Shown: piece after piece, positions 1-7,863 of the stretch
Layout: each line of letters starts with the position of its first letter
Position numbering within the stretch: the stretch's first letter is position 1
Assembly: GCA_045564915.1 (NCBI GenBank)
Contig: JBJLGL010000007.1
Location: 1 to 32,542 of the forward strand
Reading direction: 5' to 3'
Length of the DNA: 32,542 bases
DNA from: JAQWRV01 sp045564915
GTDB lineage: Bacteria > Pseudomonadota > Alphaproteobacteria > Rhodospirillales > Rhodospirillaceae
Position numbers and translations under genes: made by a program
Notes under the pieces: generated by a model
Seen by the model: the letters and a program-made list of their open reading frames with translations, nothing else
Databases searched by the model: none
What the model was told of the DNA's origin: nothing

Positions 1-305
1 CCAGCCATTAAGCCTCCAATAATGCGTGCTATGAAAAGAGCAGAAACGGTCTCCGCCAATCCTAACATCAGGTAAGACAAAACGGAGCCTGAGAGTGTCA
101 ATATAAAAACCGGTTTACGGCCGATCCGATCACTGAGCCAACCCCACATTGGAGCTGCGATAAATTGACCCGCTGCAAACAGAGCCATAAGCATTGTGAT
201 TTGTGCAGGCGTTGCCCCGACGTTCTCTCCGAAGAACGGGAACAGAGGAATAATAATTCCTACTCCAGTCATACCAACAAAAACAATCAGGTATAAAACA
301 AGCAT
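1..305 (-). CDS. MFS transporter, N-terminal part (runs off the left edge)
   Basis: About 101 codons are visible from an ATG at 305. The first segment is a hydrophobic helix ending in GIIIPLFPFF, as in TetA/DHA1-type major facilitator proteins. Helix 2 follows and leads to the loop 2-3 signature GWLSDRIGRKPV (MFS motif A). Known for the family: proton-coupled uptake or efflux of small molecules across the inner membrane; the substrate cannot be inferred from this part. The ATG at 305 begins directly at the first membrane helix, leaving no cytoplasmic tail and no clear ribosome binding site. An in-frame TAA lies four codons upstream (315-317), and the same frame is open again above it to an ATG at 419. 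The true start could therefore be 305, or the gene could have lost a longer N-terminus. Confidence 0.8.
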   Translation of the reverse strand, partial: MLVLYLIVFVGMTGVGIIIPLFPFFGENVGATPAQITMLMALFAAGQFIAAPMWGWLSDRIGRKPVFILTLSGSVLSYLMLGLAETVSALFIARIIGGLMA

Positions 306-419
306 ATAGCGGGTTTAGTCCTTAACCAGAAGAACGGTAAAGTACTTAAGATCATCTAATTTTAGAGAAGCTGCCAGTCCACATGAATTATTCCCGGCAT
401 ATTGGCGATAAGGTACCAT

Positions 420-723
420 TCATTTCCCTATTTGAACCACAATGGAGAGTACCCAAAGAACTTGGAATGAATTCTGCATAAAGTGATATACCCGTACAGA
501 AAAATTATTCTTATTTTGGCGCTCTATTCACCAGCTTGTAGCACGCCATCACAAAAGTCCCTATAAGTAAGATATGAGCAGTCACCGCATTGGTAAACGA
601 TAGGAAACAGGGTATAGCTTATAGCCAGGAATGGTGAGGTGGCGTTTATAGAACCTTTCTCCCACCGTGTTTCATCGGATAACACGTAAAACTACAATTG
701 AATTACCTGCATAAGAGAAAAGC
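420..723. other. Intergenic region between two divergent genes
   Basis: About 300 bases lie between the MFS gene start area and the beta-lactamase-family gene. No convincing promoter, RNA gene or long reading frame was found. On the reverse strand, about 600 to 511, a 30-codon stretch (AIPCFLSFTNAV..., ending LVNRAPK, stop TAA at 511-513) reads like the last membrane helix of a protein but has no start. It may be a relic or chance. The region presumably holds the promoters for both flanking genes. Confidence 0.4.
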
Positions 724-2031
724 ATGTCAAAATTTTTCTTTTTGAGAATCATTGTGCCTGTCTTAGCCCTTGGTATCTTATTTCCGAATATAAAGATTGC
801 CTGGTGTAGTGACCAAAAGGTCCAACCCGCTAAGAGCAGTCCTACACACTACCCAGCGGAGGCTGAAGAACTTTACCTGTCACGCTTGAATGCCTTGTTT
901 AATGGGCGATCGGGACAAAATGGTGGATTCTCTTATGATCCACGTGAAAAAATCCCTGGGACGGACTCCTATGTGCCTTTGTCAGTCGAACGAGATAATT
1001 TAACCATTCTTCAGAATTCAATCGATACGGCTGAAGCTTATGCGCGTGAGCGGAATTCCCAAGCATTCATGGTCTGGCATAAGGGAAAATTGATCCGTGA
1101 AACATATTTCAATACTACAGATGCAGATACCCTAATTATCGGTCGATCACTAGCTAAACCTGTCACAGTAATTGCTGTCGGTCGCGCCATTCAAGAGGGC
1201 TACATCGACTCACTAGACCAGCGCATGAGTGACTTTATAGTTGAGTGGAAGAGCACAGATCGTGAAAGTATACTCATACGTCATGTCCTTGATATGCGGA
1301 CAGGATTTCTGCGCCAAGGTAATGAAAGAGAGGCTGAGAGTATTCTCAACCGGGCATATCTACACCCATACCATGCGGATATCATTATCAACGAATATCC
1401 CCTAACTCACAAACCGGGTAAACGCTATGACTATGCAAATGCGACTTCGGAGATGGTCGCGCCTTTGATCGAACGGGCAACTGGTAAGCGCTATGCTGAG
1501 TGGATTTCTGAGGAAGTCCTAGCACCTATCGGTGCTAAAGGAGGTGAAGTCTGGATCAATAGGCCTGGTGGAGTTGCCCATTCTGGTTGCTGTATCATGC
1601 TACCAGCGGATAGTTTCTTTCGCCTCGGACTATTGTCTTACTTCGATGGCATGTGGCAAGGAAAGAGATTGCTCCCTGACGGCTATGTGGCTGAATCAAG
1701 GACTGCAACACCAGAGAACCCCTTCGCAGGTATGGGACTCTATGTCACCGGACCGTATGTGGAACGCCGTGGCTATGCTAATCCGGATATTTCTGAGTTA
1801 CAAAATACACTGCATTCTGAACCATACTTAGCAAACGACTTATACCTCTATGATGGTAATGCCAATCAAGTAGTTTATATCGTTCCATCGGAGCAATTGC
1901 TGATTATGAGGGTTGGCAATGCCCCACCCCGGGGCAAACCTTGGGATAATGTTTACCTACCAAATACTATTATGCGTGGCATTATCCGTGCCCCGGGTGA
2001 ACTGCCTCCGGCACCTCAATACAGACCCTAA
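724..2031 (+). CDS. Serine beta-lactamase family hydrolase (class C / esterase type), exported
   Basis: A 435-residue protein of the beta-lactamase superfamily (PF00144: class C beta-lactamases, D-aminopeptidases, EstB-type esterases). The catalytic SxxK is seen as S142-L-A-K145, and the second motif YxN as Y237-A-N239 within YDYANAT. The C-terminal segment DGNANQVVYIVP is where the third (KTG-like) strand should lie, but no clear KTG or HxG is visible. A signal peptide (about residues 1-28, hydrophobic core IIVPVLALGILF) places it in the periplasm. Standalone relatives are mostly esterases or peptidases rather than resistance enzymes, so drug hydrolysis should not be assumed. The next gene begins 17 bases later and also encodes an exported protein, so the two are probably co-transcribed. 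The start fits the signal peptide, although the ribosome binding site is weak. Confidence 0.88.
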   Translation: MSKFFFLRIIVPVLALGILFPNIKIAWCSDQKVQPAKSSPTHYPAEAEELYLSRLNALFNGRSGQNGGFSYDPREKIPGTDSYVPLSVERDNLTILQNSIDTAEAYARERNSQAFMVWHKGKLIRETYFNTTDADTLIIGRSLAKPVTVIAVGRAIQEGYIDSLDQRMSDFIVEWKSTDRESILIRHVLDMRTGFLRQGNEREAESILNRAYLHPYHADIIINEYPLTHKPGKRYDYANATSEMVAPLIERATGKRYAEWISEEVLAPIGAKGGEVWINRPGGVAHSGCCIMLPADSFFRLGLLSYFDGMWQGKRLLPDGYVAESRTATPENPFAGMGLYVTGPYVERRGYANPDISELQNTLHSEPYLANDLYLYDGNANQVVYIVPSEQLLIMRVGNAPPRGKPWDNVYLPNTIMRGIIRAPGELPPAPQYRP

Positions 2032-2048
2032 ATTAAGGAGTATCTCTA

Positions 2049-2519
2049 GTGATGCCACAATTATTAAAGCTCTTTTTGACGGCACTAATTTTTATTAGCT
2101 CAAGTGGCATAGTACAGGCACAAAAACCAACAGAGCTAATAGCAATAAGAGATATAATATGGGCTAAGGAAAAAGAAATTTATAAGGCCCGAGCGAAAAC
2201 CGGCCTCGACTATTATATAGCTAATTCTTCATCAAGTTATATTGGTTGGCCGCCGGGCCTAACCACCCCTTCTCCCTTATCACAACTTGAGAAGAATCAG
2301 GCACTCATCACAAAGCCTAATGCCGAAAGGTTAGAGTTATTTTTTAATGATATTGCTATACATGGCGATACGGCCGTAATTTACTATAATACCCACCGAA
2401 CAATGCTGCCCAATGGAGAAATAGTCGATCAGCGTTTTCATATTGCCCACGTATGGACGAAAGATAGCGATGAAGACTGGAAATTACTGGGTGCAATGGG
2501 CCGCTTAGAAAGCGAATAA
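2049..2519 (+). CDS. Exported SnoaL/DUF4440-like (NTF2-fold) protein
   Basis: A 156-residue protein with a signal peptide (LLKLFLTALIFISSSGIVQAQ, cleavage likely after AQA near residue 24). An NTF2-like alpha+beta domain follows: an N-terminal helix (IIWAKEKEIYKARAKTGLDY), then strands with DTAVIYYNTHRT and RFHIAHVWTKDSDEDWKLLG, the usual end of SnoaL/DUF4440 domains. Such domains bind small ligands or act as isomerases or cyclases; the role here is unknown. Start choice: AAGGAG at 2035-2040 lies 8 bases before GTG (2049) and 11 before the adjacent ATG (2052), so GTG is slightly favoured. The gene follows the beta-lactamase-family gene closely and ends 8 bases from the oppositely oriented MFS gene. 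Confidence 0.7.
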   Translation: MMPQLLKLFLTALIFISSSGIVQAQKPTELIAIRDIIWAKEKEIYKARAKTGLDYYIANSSSSYIGWPPGLTTPSPLSQLEKNQALITKPNAERLELFFNDIAIHGDTAVIYYNTHRTMLPNGEIVDQRFHIAHVWTKDSDEDWKLLGAMGRLESE

Positions 2520-2527
2520 CCATCTGA

Positions 2528-3823
2528 TTACTGAGAAATTTCTTCAAGGTCTAAGCCTGACTTAATATTCTCGAGCGATAAGATGGCAAGCGCAGCGATA
2601 AGCATAAATGGCACCACTGCAATCGTAAATGACCATTGCCAGCCAATAGTCTCTATGCCCCAGGCAACAATGATGGGAAACGTTGCGTGACCAAGATTAA
2701 GCGCAAAAGAGCCCGCTAGTCCAGCTGCAGTCGCACGCACACGCGTAGGAAATACCTCAGCCATGAACATTGAAAGTGCTGCGGCATTTCCGTAGAAAAA
2801 TGCAGCCATGATGCCGAACCAAAGCATGTCCTGGAATTGGTTTTCGGGAAGCCATAACAAACAGATGGTCGCTATTGATCCCATTACCGCCCAAACCACG
2901 ACCGTATTCCTTCGGGTCAAAACAAATTCACCGACATAAGCAACAGCGATATAACCAATAATACCGATGCCATAGGAAATACCCACGATCGCTGTCGCCG
3001 TTTCCATTGAGTAGCCGCGGTGTTGATTGAAATATGCTGGAAAAAAGAATGCGGTTCCGGCGTAAGCACCACCAAAACAAAAGAATGCGATAGAAACCAT
3101 TATGGTGCGCTTACGTAGATCGGGTGCGAAGAGTTCCTTTATTCTCTGGAAAAAGGGTTCGCTTTTAACAGTCGTTTCGCCAAGCTCTTTTGACTCCCTT
3201 TCTGCCTTAGCTTCTGTGAAGCGCTTACTCTCAGGCAAATAGCGTACCAGCAAGAAAGCGATGGGAATTACGAGTAGTGCCGGGATAAAAATATAACGCC
3301 ACCCAAAACTTGATATTAGTGGCACAACGAAAAGAGAAGCGACAAACCAGCCAATAGGATGTCCGCACTGAACCAAGGCTACCATCATCCCCCGATATCT
3401 TGCTGGAGCTGTCTCTGCAACAAATGAGGTAGTTATAGGAGCCAATCCATTACTAATCCCGAAAGCAAACATTCGGAGAAAAGTCAGGCTCATTAGCCCA
3501 ATTACAAAAGCGTGCAGTCCAACCAACAAAGCTGAAAAGGCCAGACAGAATAAGAACATTGTACGCCGGCCATAGCGGTCGGACAGTGTCCCTATAATCG
3601 CTGAAGAAAAAGCCGCGAAGACAAAGGAAATAGCGAGTACCCAGCCTACATCACCAATACTTGCGCCAAACTCTTCTTGGATTCCCGGTATTGCATAACC
3701 AAACAGGGATTGGTCCATGCTAGTGAGGCTCCATCCCAACAAGCACGTGATAAAGACAATGATCGGGTATCTCCAAACCTCTGAACTGGATGACTTAGCG
3801 GAAGATATTTCCTCGGTAGGCAT
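2528..3823 (-). CDS. MFS transporter (sugar/organic-acid porter type)
   Basis: A 431-residue, 12-helix major facilitator protein. Visible marks are an acidic residue in helix 1 (TSMDQSLFGYAIPGI), motif A GTLSDRYGRRT at about 78-88 in loop 2-3, and FVAETAPARYRGMMVA with a second copy FMAEVFPTRVRATAAG in the C-terminal half. These repeated E-x(6)-R loops are typical of the sugar porter and aromatic-acid/H+ symporter families. A charged cytoplasmic loop of about 35 residues (RFTEAKAERESKELGE) separates the halves. The likely role is proton-coupled uptake of an organic acid or similar nutrient; the substrate is not identifiable. Start choice: ATG at 3823 lies 7 bases after GGAG; a TTG just upstream (3826) would sit too close. 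It is probably co-transcribed with the 89-residue gene ahead of it. Confidence 0.85.
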   Translation of the reverse strand: MPTEEISSAKSSSSEVWRYPIIVFITCLLGWSLTSMDQSLFGYAIPGIQEEFGASIGDVGWVLAISFVFAAFSSAIIGTLSDRYGRRTMFLFCLAFSALLVGLHAFVIGLMSLTFLRMFAFGISNGLAPITTSFVAETAPARYRGMMVALVQCGHPIGWFVASLFVVPLISSFGWRYIFIPALLVIPIAFLLVRYLPESKRFTEAKAERESKELGETTVKSEPFFQRIKELFAPDLRKRTIMVSIAFFCFGGAYAGTAFFFPAYFNQHRGYSMETATAIVGISYGIGIIGYIAVAYVGEFVLTRRNTVVVWAVMGSIATICLLWLPENQFQDMLWFGIMAAFFYGNAAALSMFMAEVFPTRVRATAAGLAGSFALNLGHATFPIIVAWGIETIGWQWSFTIAVVPFMLIAALAILSLENIKSGLDLEEISQ

Positions 3824-3858
3824 CAATAAACTCCAAATTTATGTAACGATTAGTCCTG

Positions 3859-4128
3859 TCACTCACCGATTTCGATTTTATCTCTAATGATTGGAGATAG
3901 AACGTCTTCAACAAATGCATCACGGGCCACGAGTATTTCTTTTTCTTCCTCAGGTGTTGGTTTATAAGCATCTAAGTCGGCACGACTGACAACCCCTTTC
4001 TCATCAAGCTTGCGCTCAACGACTCCAAGTCTGTCTTTGAGAACATAAGTCTCACGTGCTAACGCAACTACAACTTTCATAACACGATCAACCGCTGGAT
4101 GATCGTCCAAAAAATAGTCTTTAGGCAT
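3859..4128 (-). CDS. Unrecognised 89-residue protein
   Basis: I do not recognise this protein. It is acidic and mostly predicted helical, with no signal peptide or membrane segment. The first part (AVDRVMKVVVALARETYVLKDRL...VERKLDEKG) could form a short coiled coil or helical hairpin. The second (PTPEEEKEILVARDAFVEDVLSPI) is another helix. It is very likely real: an almost ideal ribosome binding site (AGGAGG) precedes the ATG at 4128, codon use resembles that of the neighbours, and the gene is followed after about 35 bases by the MFS transporter on the same strand. Its position suggests an accessory or small-subunit role, but that is inference only. Confidence 0.6.
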   Translation of the reverse strand: MPKDYFLDDHPAVDRVMKVVVALARETYVLKDRLGVVERKLDEKGVVSRADLDAYKPTPEEEKEILVARDAFVEDVLSPIIRDKIEIGE

Positions 4129-4223
4129 TACCCACTCCTCCTAATCCTGACAGACTTGCAAAAAATGTCTTGTTAGCGCCATTTAACATCTGATGTCGAA
4201 TTTAAGCATATAATTAGAGTTTA

Positions 4224-4229
4224 TATAAT
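4224..4229 (+). promoter_or_regulatory. Candidate -10 box (TATAAT) for the 4325 operon
   Basis: A perfect TATAAT lies about 95 bases before the methyltransferase gene, in the divergent gap between it and the 89-residue gene. The hexamer 17 bases upstream (TTTAAG at 4201-4206) is a poor -35, so the promoter may need an activator. An inverted repeat lies just downstream of this box. Confidence 0.35.
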
Positions 4230-4232
4230 GAA

Positions 4233-4247
4233 CAAATTAGCAATTTG
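4233..4247. promoter_or_regulatory. Inverted repeat CAAATT-AGC-AATTTG, candidate operator
   Basis: A perfect 6-base inverted repeat with a 3-base spacer starts four bases after the candidate -10 box, so it covers the likely transcription start. That is a usual place for a repressor operator. No dedicated regulator gene is adjacent. In AT-rich DNA a short palindrome like this could also be chance. Confidence 0.3.
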
Positions 4248-4324
4248 ATCATTCCTTTATTTGCACTGATATGGGAGGCTCGATAGAATTTGCTATAACA
4301 ACTCTTCTGAGAAAGATATAGGCC

Positions 4325-5416
4325 ATGGAATTCCAACTGTCGCGTACTGACCAAGCTAAATACGATTTTATTTCTGGATTAATGGAATACAACTCCACCG
4401 GTATCGGTCCAGGTATGATTTCCTATTATGAAAAGAACAAAGATAAACTTGGACCCGGAGGCCCAACTCTTCCCAATACAAAAGCGCTGATGGAAAAATG
4501 CACAGCATACAAATTCGGTGCATTCTTTGAATATAACAATCACGCCATGATGTTTCAGACTGTTCTCGATATTCTAGAACAACAAAAGGATGAAGTGATA
4601 GAATGGCTGGATACCTATAACGAACCTGGTGTTCTGGGCAGTCTCACTCTAAATAACACTGTTCAGCCGCCACGTTACTACAAGAATGTAGAGATACATA
4701 CTCAACCTGGCTGCTATCACGGCAGCCCTTTTGCAGGGATTATGTATCATTGGATGATAGGACCTTTTCTTTGTCATCGCGATGATAGTGATGAAATGGG
4801 CTGGGCGCTAGCAAAAGGTATTCCTGAAGGTAATTATAAAACCATTGTTGATTTAGGCTGCGCAATTGGCAAGAGCACGTTTCCCTACTGTGATCTATAT
4901 CCCGATGCTAAAGTTTACGGGGTCGACTACGCCGCACCTCAGCTTAAATATGGTCACAAACTCGCCCAGCAACGCGGTAAGGAGGTGCACTTTGTACAAG
5001 CGCAGGCTGAAGACATGCCTTTCGAAGACAACAGTGTCGATTTGGTCACAGCAATTTGGCTATATCATGAGGTGAATCGAAAGGCTATGGATGAGATCGC
5101 ACGGGAAGCGCTGAGAATCTTAAAACCAGGTGGGCGTTTTGCAATTATGGAGTCGCCACCTTTCAAAGTGTTAAATGAAGATTATCATCCTTTGTCAGAG
5201 TTTCTTTTGGACTCTACAGGCCGACGGATGGAAGACCCATTTATTCCACTTTTCTTCTCACTTGACCGCAAAGAAATTCTAAATACTGTGGGTTATGCTG
5301 AAGTACGAGAAGAAGGGCTACCAAATCACCTCACCGGATGGAGTACAGACGTTGATTATTTCTTCGGTGCTTATCCTTGGTGGATGACAATAGGACAGAA
5401 GCCCGAACAAAACTAA
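4325..5416 (+). CDS. Class I SAM-dependent methyltransferase with N-terminal extension
   Basis: A 363-residue protein. The C-terminal half is a Rossmann methyltransferase (Methyltransf_11/25 type). Motif I is VDLGCAIGKST at about 175-185, the acidic end of strand 2 is YGVDYA, then come FVQAQAEDMPF, the strand 4 region NSVDLVTAIWLYHEV and LKPGGRFAIME. Motif I reads GCAIG rather than GxGxG, a common variant. The first 150 residues form no domain I recognise (they include GPGMISYYEKNKDKLG and YHGSPFAGIMYHW) and probably contribute to substrate binding. It is the first gene of a tight forward operon with the CMD-like protein (15 bases) and the M24 hydrolase (no gap), so it probably methylates a pathway metabolite. 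The substrate is unknown. No strong ribosome binding site precedes the ATG. Confidence 0.85.
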   Translation: MEFQLSRTDQAKYDFISGLMEYNSTGIGPGMISYYEKNKDKLGPGGPTLPNTKALMEKCTAYKFGAFFEYNNHAMMFQTVLDILEQQKDEVIEWLDTYNEPGVLGSLTLNNTVQPPRYYKNVEIHTQPGCYHGSPFAGIMYHWMIGPFLCHRDDSDEMGWALAKGIPEGNYKTIVDLGCAIGKSTFPYCDLYPDAKVYGVDYAAPQLKYGHKLAQQRGKEVHFVQAQAEDMPFEDNSVDLVTAIWLYHEVNRKAMDEIAREALRILKPGGRFAIMESPPFKVLNEDYHPLSEFLLDSTGRRMEDPFIPLFFSLDRKEILNTVGYAEVREEGLPNHLTGWSTDVDYFFGAYPWWMTIGQKPEQN

Positions 5417-5431
5417 AGTCTGGGGGACAAT

Positions 5432-5809
5432 ATGGCAGACGATATTGAAGCGCGCTTTCGTGCTATAACTCATAAGTTATGGGGAGCTGAAGAAGGCGAA
5501 AATATCTACCAGTGGATTGTGGCGACTCGTCCGCCAGCCTTCCATGAGAAACTGATCAACGTGATGGTTCCAATTTGGGAGATGGATAAGGTCGAACTTA
5601 AGACAAAAATTCTATGCGCTATTTCTCTTTTTGTCGGCCTTCACCGCGACGAGGCTGAATTCTTTTTCAAAATGGCGGCCTATCATAAGATTCCACAGGA
5701 TGAGGTAGAGGAGATTCTCATGCTGACCGGACTTGAAGCAGGTTTCCCGACGGCTGAAAAAGCTATTGTTACGATGAAAACAGTTTACGAAGCGCAGGCG
5801 GCAAAATAG
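5432..5809 (+). CDS. Carboxymuconolactone decarboxylase-like (AhpD-fold) protein
   Basis: A 125-residue all-helical protein. The stretch LKTKILCAISLFVGLHRDE, followed by AAYHKIPQDEVEEILMLTGLEAGFPTAEKAI, matches the pattern of the carboxymuconolactone decarboxylase family (PF02627): the K-x-R-like helix, a helix ending in HKI, then E-E-I and AGFP-A. The peroxidatic CxxC of AhpD members is absent, since the only Cys (ILCAIS) lies elsewhere. It therefore resembles gamma-CMD decarboxylases or non-redox relatives. Relatives catalyse decarboxylation of a lactone in protocatechuate breakdown, but many are uncharacterised. GGGGGA precedes the ATG at a good distance. The stop codon abuts the ATG of the M24 gene, suggesting translational coupling. 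Confidence 0.65.
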   Translation: MADDIEARFRAITHKLWGAEEGENIYQWIVATRPPAFHEKLINVMVPIWEMDKVELKTKILCAISLFVGLHRDEAEFFFKMAAYHKIPQDEVEEILMLTGLEAGFPTAEKAIVTMKTVYEAQAAK

Positions 5810-7015
5810 ATGCTGCTGAACAGAGAGCGAGCTAATGAGATTATGGATCGGGAAGGTCTGGATGCTCTTATCGCTGTCACTCCCAATAATGTTGTTTACC
5901 TTAGTGATTACGACACAGACTTCATTTTTGATGTGCCTTGGCTGGCTTGCGCTATCCTACCCAGGTCGCCCGATATTGCTCCATGTTTGATCACAACGGA
6001 AATCGAAGCTGTCGTTCTCCATGAACGGCCAACATGGATGCCTGACCTACGCTTGTACTATTTCGGCATCTATGGTGGCGTGCTCAAAGTTCATACCTTT
6101 GCCAAGGATATAGAATTTACCGAAGAAGAGCGTGCTATGCGGCGTATGGTCGATGACGTTGAGCAGAATAACTACGTTGGTGTTTTTGAAACAGCGGCCA
6201 AAGCCTTGCAAGATATGGGTCTGACGAAGGCAAAGCTCGGCTTTGACGATACCCGTTTTGCCGATGTTCTTGGAGACGCCATTAAAGACGCGACAGTGTC
6301 GGATGCAACCAATCTTCTATTTGAAATTCGCATGGTCAAAACGCCGGATGAAATTAAAATATTGCGGACATCCGCGACAAAGAACGAAGCTGCTATGCAA
6401 AAGGCTTTTGCCGCTATTCATGAAGGCGGCACCTGGGGAGACGTTGTTACGGCCTATGAAGTTGGGGTAGCAGAGCAAGGTGGCCGCGTCTTGGCAGCAT
6501 TTAACGGTGCTGGGCGAAAAAGCGCTGGAGCCGGTAGAGTATTCAAAGATTATCCTATCGCAACCGGTGATCAGGTCTGTTTTGACAGTATGATGCGTTG
6601 GCGACGTTATATGGGTGACTGCCAACGGACGGTTGTGCTGGGAGATCCGTCCAAGAAGATGGAGACCTACTGGAAAGGTTACGCGGCTGGTATAGAAGCC
6701 TGCTACGATATTATGAAGCCAGGATTGTCAACCGGCAATCTTCGCAACACTGCAATTGATGCTGTCCGTAAGAATGGCTGCCCGACATTCGAGCTAGCAT
6801 TTATCCATGGAATTGGGCTCGATCATATCGAAGTACCGTTTATCGCTGGAGGAACCTTAGGCGACTTCCAGATTGAGAAAAACATGGTCCTTAATATGGA
6901 TTTTGAACTACACGAAGTCGGCTGGGGTGGGATGTTCTTTGAGGAGAGTATGTTGATCACCGAGAATGGAGCAGAGCGTCTCTATAGCCTTCCCAGAGAT
7001 CTAATCAGGCTTTAG
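5810..7015 (+). CDS. M24 family metallohydrolase (creatinase / prolidase / ectoine-hydrolase-like)
   Basis: A 401-residue protein with an N-terminal creatinase domain (about 1-165) and a C-terminal pita-bread domain. The five metal ligands of M24 proteins are in place: D259 (VCFDS), D270 (MGDCQRT, the usual 11 residues later), H333 (FIHGIG), E366 (MDFELHE) and E378 (FFEES). A second histidine is present in GLDHIEVP. It should therefore bind two metal ions. The superfamily covers Xaa-Pro peptidases, creatinase, ectoine hydrolase and the DMSP lyase DddP. Its motifs are not those I associate with DddP, so the substrate is left open. Neighbours (methyltransferase, CMD-like) favour small-molecule metabolism over peptide turnover. 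The 3' end overlaps the convergent cupin gene by 11 bases. Confidence 0.82.
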   Translation: MLLNRERANEIMDREGLDALIAVTPNNVVYLSDYDTDFIFDVPWLACAILPRSPDIAPCLITTEIEAVVLHERPTWMPDLRLYYFGIYGGVLKVHTFAKDIEFTEEERAMRRMVDDVEQNNYVGVFETAAKALQDMGLTKAKLGFDDTRFADVLGDAIKDATVSDATNLLFEIRMVKTPDEIKILRTSATKNEAAMQKAFAAIHEGGTWGDVVTAYEVGVAEQGGRVLAAFNGAGRKSAGAGRVFKDYPIATGDQVCFDSMMRWRRYMGDCQRTVVLGDPSKKMETYWKGYAAGIEACYDIMKPGLSTGNLRNTAIDAVRKNGCPTFELAFIHGIGLDHIEVPFIAGGTLGDFQIEKNMVLNMDFELHEVGWGGMFFEESMLITENGAERLYSLPRDLIRL

Positions 7016-7853
7016 CTGCAGTTAAGCTATGGCCTGAGCATAGTGCTATACAGCCAACATCAGTAACTGGTGCATTAGGAAGAATGACCGGCAGTTCGGC
7101 TGGCCAGGCTAGAAAATCGTCCTGTCTCAATTTTATTTCTTCGCTACCAACGGTTACATTTAAATCGCCATTAACTATGTAGAGCCAGGGGGTCAGAGAT
7201 TCTGTAACAACATTATATGTCCAGCGGTCTGGTGGTTGCCAGTCGGTTGGGATGTGAACCAGATCGACAGAGTCCGCCCCATAGTCAGGTTCAGCAAGAT
7301 GTTTGATCTTCCAACCATCAGCCTCTGGATGAGGCTCCCAATCCATATCTTCCGTCTGCACAATCGTACATGGATTAAACTTATTGAGCTCGACTTTTAC
7401 GTCCTTATCAAAGGGAACGGTAACAGTCTCCTTTTCAAATTCGGGATCTTTGATGCTAGCTCCAGGGCCAGTGACCCAATAAACAATCACAGCACCGGCT
7501 TTGGAACGGGGCTCAGGCAACAAACCATGTAGACTGCCCGGTGGTCGGTTCATAAAGATACCGCGATTAAAGATGTGAAGGTCACCCTTCATATCTGCAA
7601 CATTACTGAATTCCCAATGGGGGAAATCGCCGTAGAGATGGAAACCGCGCTCCACAACAGATTTATGGTAATGGCGATCAGGTTTACCATCAAAGATGTC
7701 TGCGCCCCAATCGGGGGGAATAAACCAGAGACGCACTACCGCTTTAGTAGCTTCATTAAAGCTTAGAATTTTCTGCCTAAATCCAGGAATATCTGGATCA
7801 TCCTCCCAGTCTATGGCATTTGACCGGATATGACGAAAGTCTTGCTCTGTCAA
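7005..7853 (-). CDS. Double-cupin protein
   Basis: A 282-residue soluble protein that appears to contain two cupin barrels. The first (about 55-145) has RHYHKSVVERGFHLYGD, with histidines and a glutamate as candidate metal ligands, and RPPGSLHGLL as cupin motif 2. The second (about 195-275) has WLYIVNGDLNVTVG and DFLAWPAELPVILPN without obvious metal-binding histidines, so it may be structural. Cupins of this type include dioxygenases, isomerases and sugar-binding proteins; the reaction is unknown. Start choice: no ATG exists near the N-terminus. A TTG at 7853 preceded by AGGGA at 7 bases is convincing, and this site overlaps the stop of the upstream DUF4437-like gene, pointing to coupled translation. 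It is the last gene of a four-gene reverse operon. Confidence 0.72.
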   Translation of the reverse strand: MTEQDFRHIRSNAIDWEDDPDIPGFRQKILSFNEATKAVVRLWFIPPDWGADIFDGKPDRHYHKSVVERGFHLYGDFPHWEFSNVADMKGDLHIFNRGIFMNRPPGSLHGLLPEPRSKAGAVIVYWVTGPGASIKDPEFEKETVTVPFDKDVKVELNKFNPCTIVQTEDMDWEPHPEADGWKIKHLAEPDYGADSVDLVHIPTDWQPPDRWTYNVVTESLTPWLYIVNGDLNVTVGSEEIKLRQDDFLAWPAELPVILPNAPVTDVGCIALCSGHSLTAAKA

Positions 7854-7863
7854 AATTTTCTCC

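Noticed and set aside
511..600. A short reverse-strand stretch resembling a terminal membrane helix
   Set aside because: Only 30 codons without a start and without a recognised family; too little to call a pseudogene.
724..2031. Calling the beta-lactamase-family protein an antibiotic resistance enzyme
   Set aside because: SxxK and YxN are shared with esterases and peptidases, the third motif is unclear, and no resistance context is present.
5810..7015. Calling the M24 protein the DMSP lyase DddP
   Set aside because: It shares only the general M24 metal ligands; the segments around them differ from those I associate with DddP.
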